Shown here: piece by piece, positions 5,119 through 5,165 of the stretch | Layout: every line of letters starts with the position of its first letter | Position numbering within the stretch: position 1 is the stretch's first letter | NCBI GenBank assembly: GCA_031270145.1 | Contig: JAISYD010000352.1 | Span: 1-5,165, forward strand | Origin: Planctomycetota bacterium | GTDB taxonomy: Bacteria; Planctomycetota; SZUA-567 | Reading direction: 5' to 3' | Length of the DNA stretch: 5,165 nucleotides | Made by a program: the position numbers and the translations under genes | The notes under the pieces: model-generated | The model's database searches: none | What the model saw: only the letters and a program-made list of their open reading frames with translations | Told to the model about the DNA's origin: nothing

Positions 5119-5165
5119 ATGGGTCGTCGTCGTCTTGAAGTGCCGGAAGTGTCGTTGTCTGATAT
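5119..5165 (+). CDS. N-terminus of an unidentified protein (3' truncated by the window)
   Basis: ATG 5119 is preceded by a perfect AGGAGG at 5107-5112 (6-base spacing) and by a promoter-like pair, so a real gene start is likely. Only 15 complete codons are visible, beginning MGRRRLEVPEVSLSD. The basic N-terminus would fit a DNA-binding protein or transposase, but the segment is too short to assign. It is separated from the operon by about 200 bases and differs in composition, so it is probably an independent unit. Confidence 0.6.
   Translation, partial: MGRRRLEVPEVSLSD

Noticed and set aside
1..5165. CRISPR array, tRNA or rRNA genes.
   Set aside because: No regularly spaced repeats, cloverleaf-like sequence or rRNA motifs were seen on either strand.

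Overview
The window is about 5.2 kb of moderately GC-rich bacterial DNA, and every supported gene lies on the + strand. Strong purine-rich Shine-Dalgarno sites, ATGA stop/start overlaps and an AbgT-type transporter point to a bacterium. A free-living or gut-associated anaerobe of a Desulfobacterota- or Synergistota-like kind would fit the gene mix, but that is a guess and no marker gene is present.

Left part (1-820), accessory DNA: the C-terminal end of an AAA-ATPase-like protein carrying a PD-(D/E)XK nuclease-like domain. It is followed within about 20 bases by a decayed N-terminal piece of an IS1634-type (IS4 superfamily) transposase with an in-frame stop. Next comes a gene-free stretch with several inverted repeats, including a 12-bp stem at 773-799.

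Centre (about 820-4915), a compact four-gene operon: a YheO-PAS/DauR-type regulator (944-1654), a RidA/YjgF-family protein (1651-2022), an AbgT-family transporter (2056-3609) and an M20 metallopeptidase/deacylase (3692-4915). The regulator and ridA overlap by ATGA, and ridA and the transporter are 33 bases apart. A 29-codon open frame bridges the transporter and the peptidase with an ATGA overlap at each end. An AT-rich block at 821-879 holds a 14-bp tandem repeat, a dyad and a good sigma70-type promoter. The simplest reading is a locally regulated uptake-and-hydrolysis module. The transporter would bring in an N-acylated amino acid, dipeptide or aminobenzoyl-glutamate-like compound, the M20 enzyme would cleave its amide bond in the cytoplasm, and RidA would clear reactive enamine/imine intermediates from later amino acid catabolism. 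The substrate is not known. Three normally conserved transporter site residues are substituted, so p-aminobenzoyl-glutamate should not be assumed.

Right end (4916-5165): competing stem-loops after the operon, then an AT-richer intergenic stretch with a promoter-like pair. A strong ribosome binding site precedes the first 15 codons of an unidentified gene that runs off the window.
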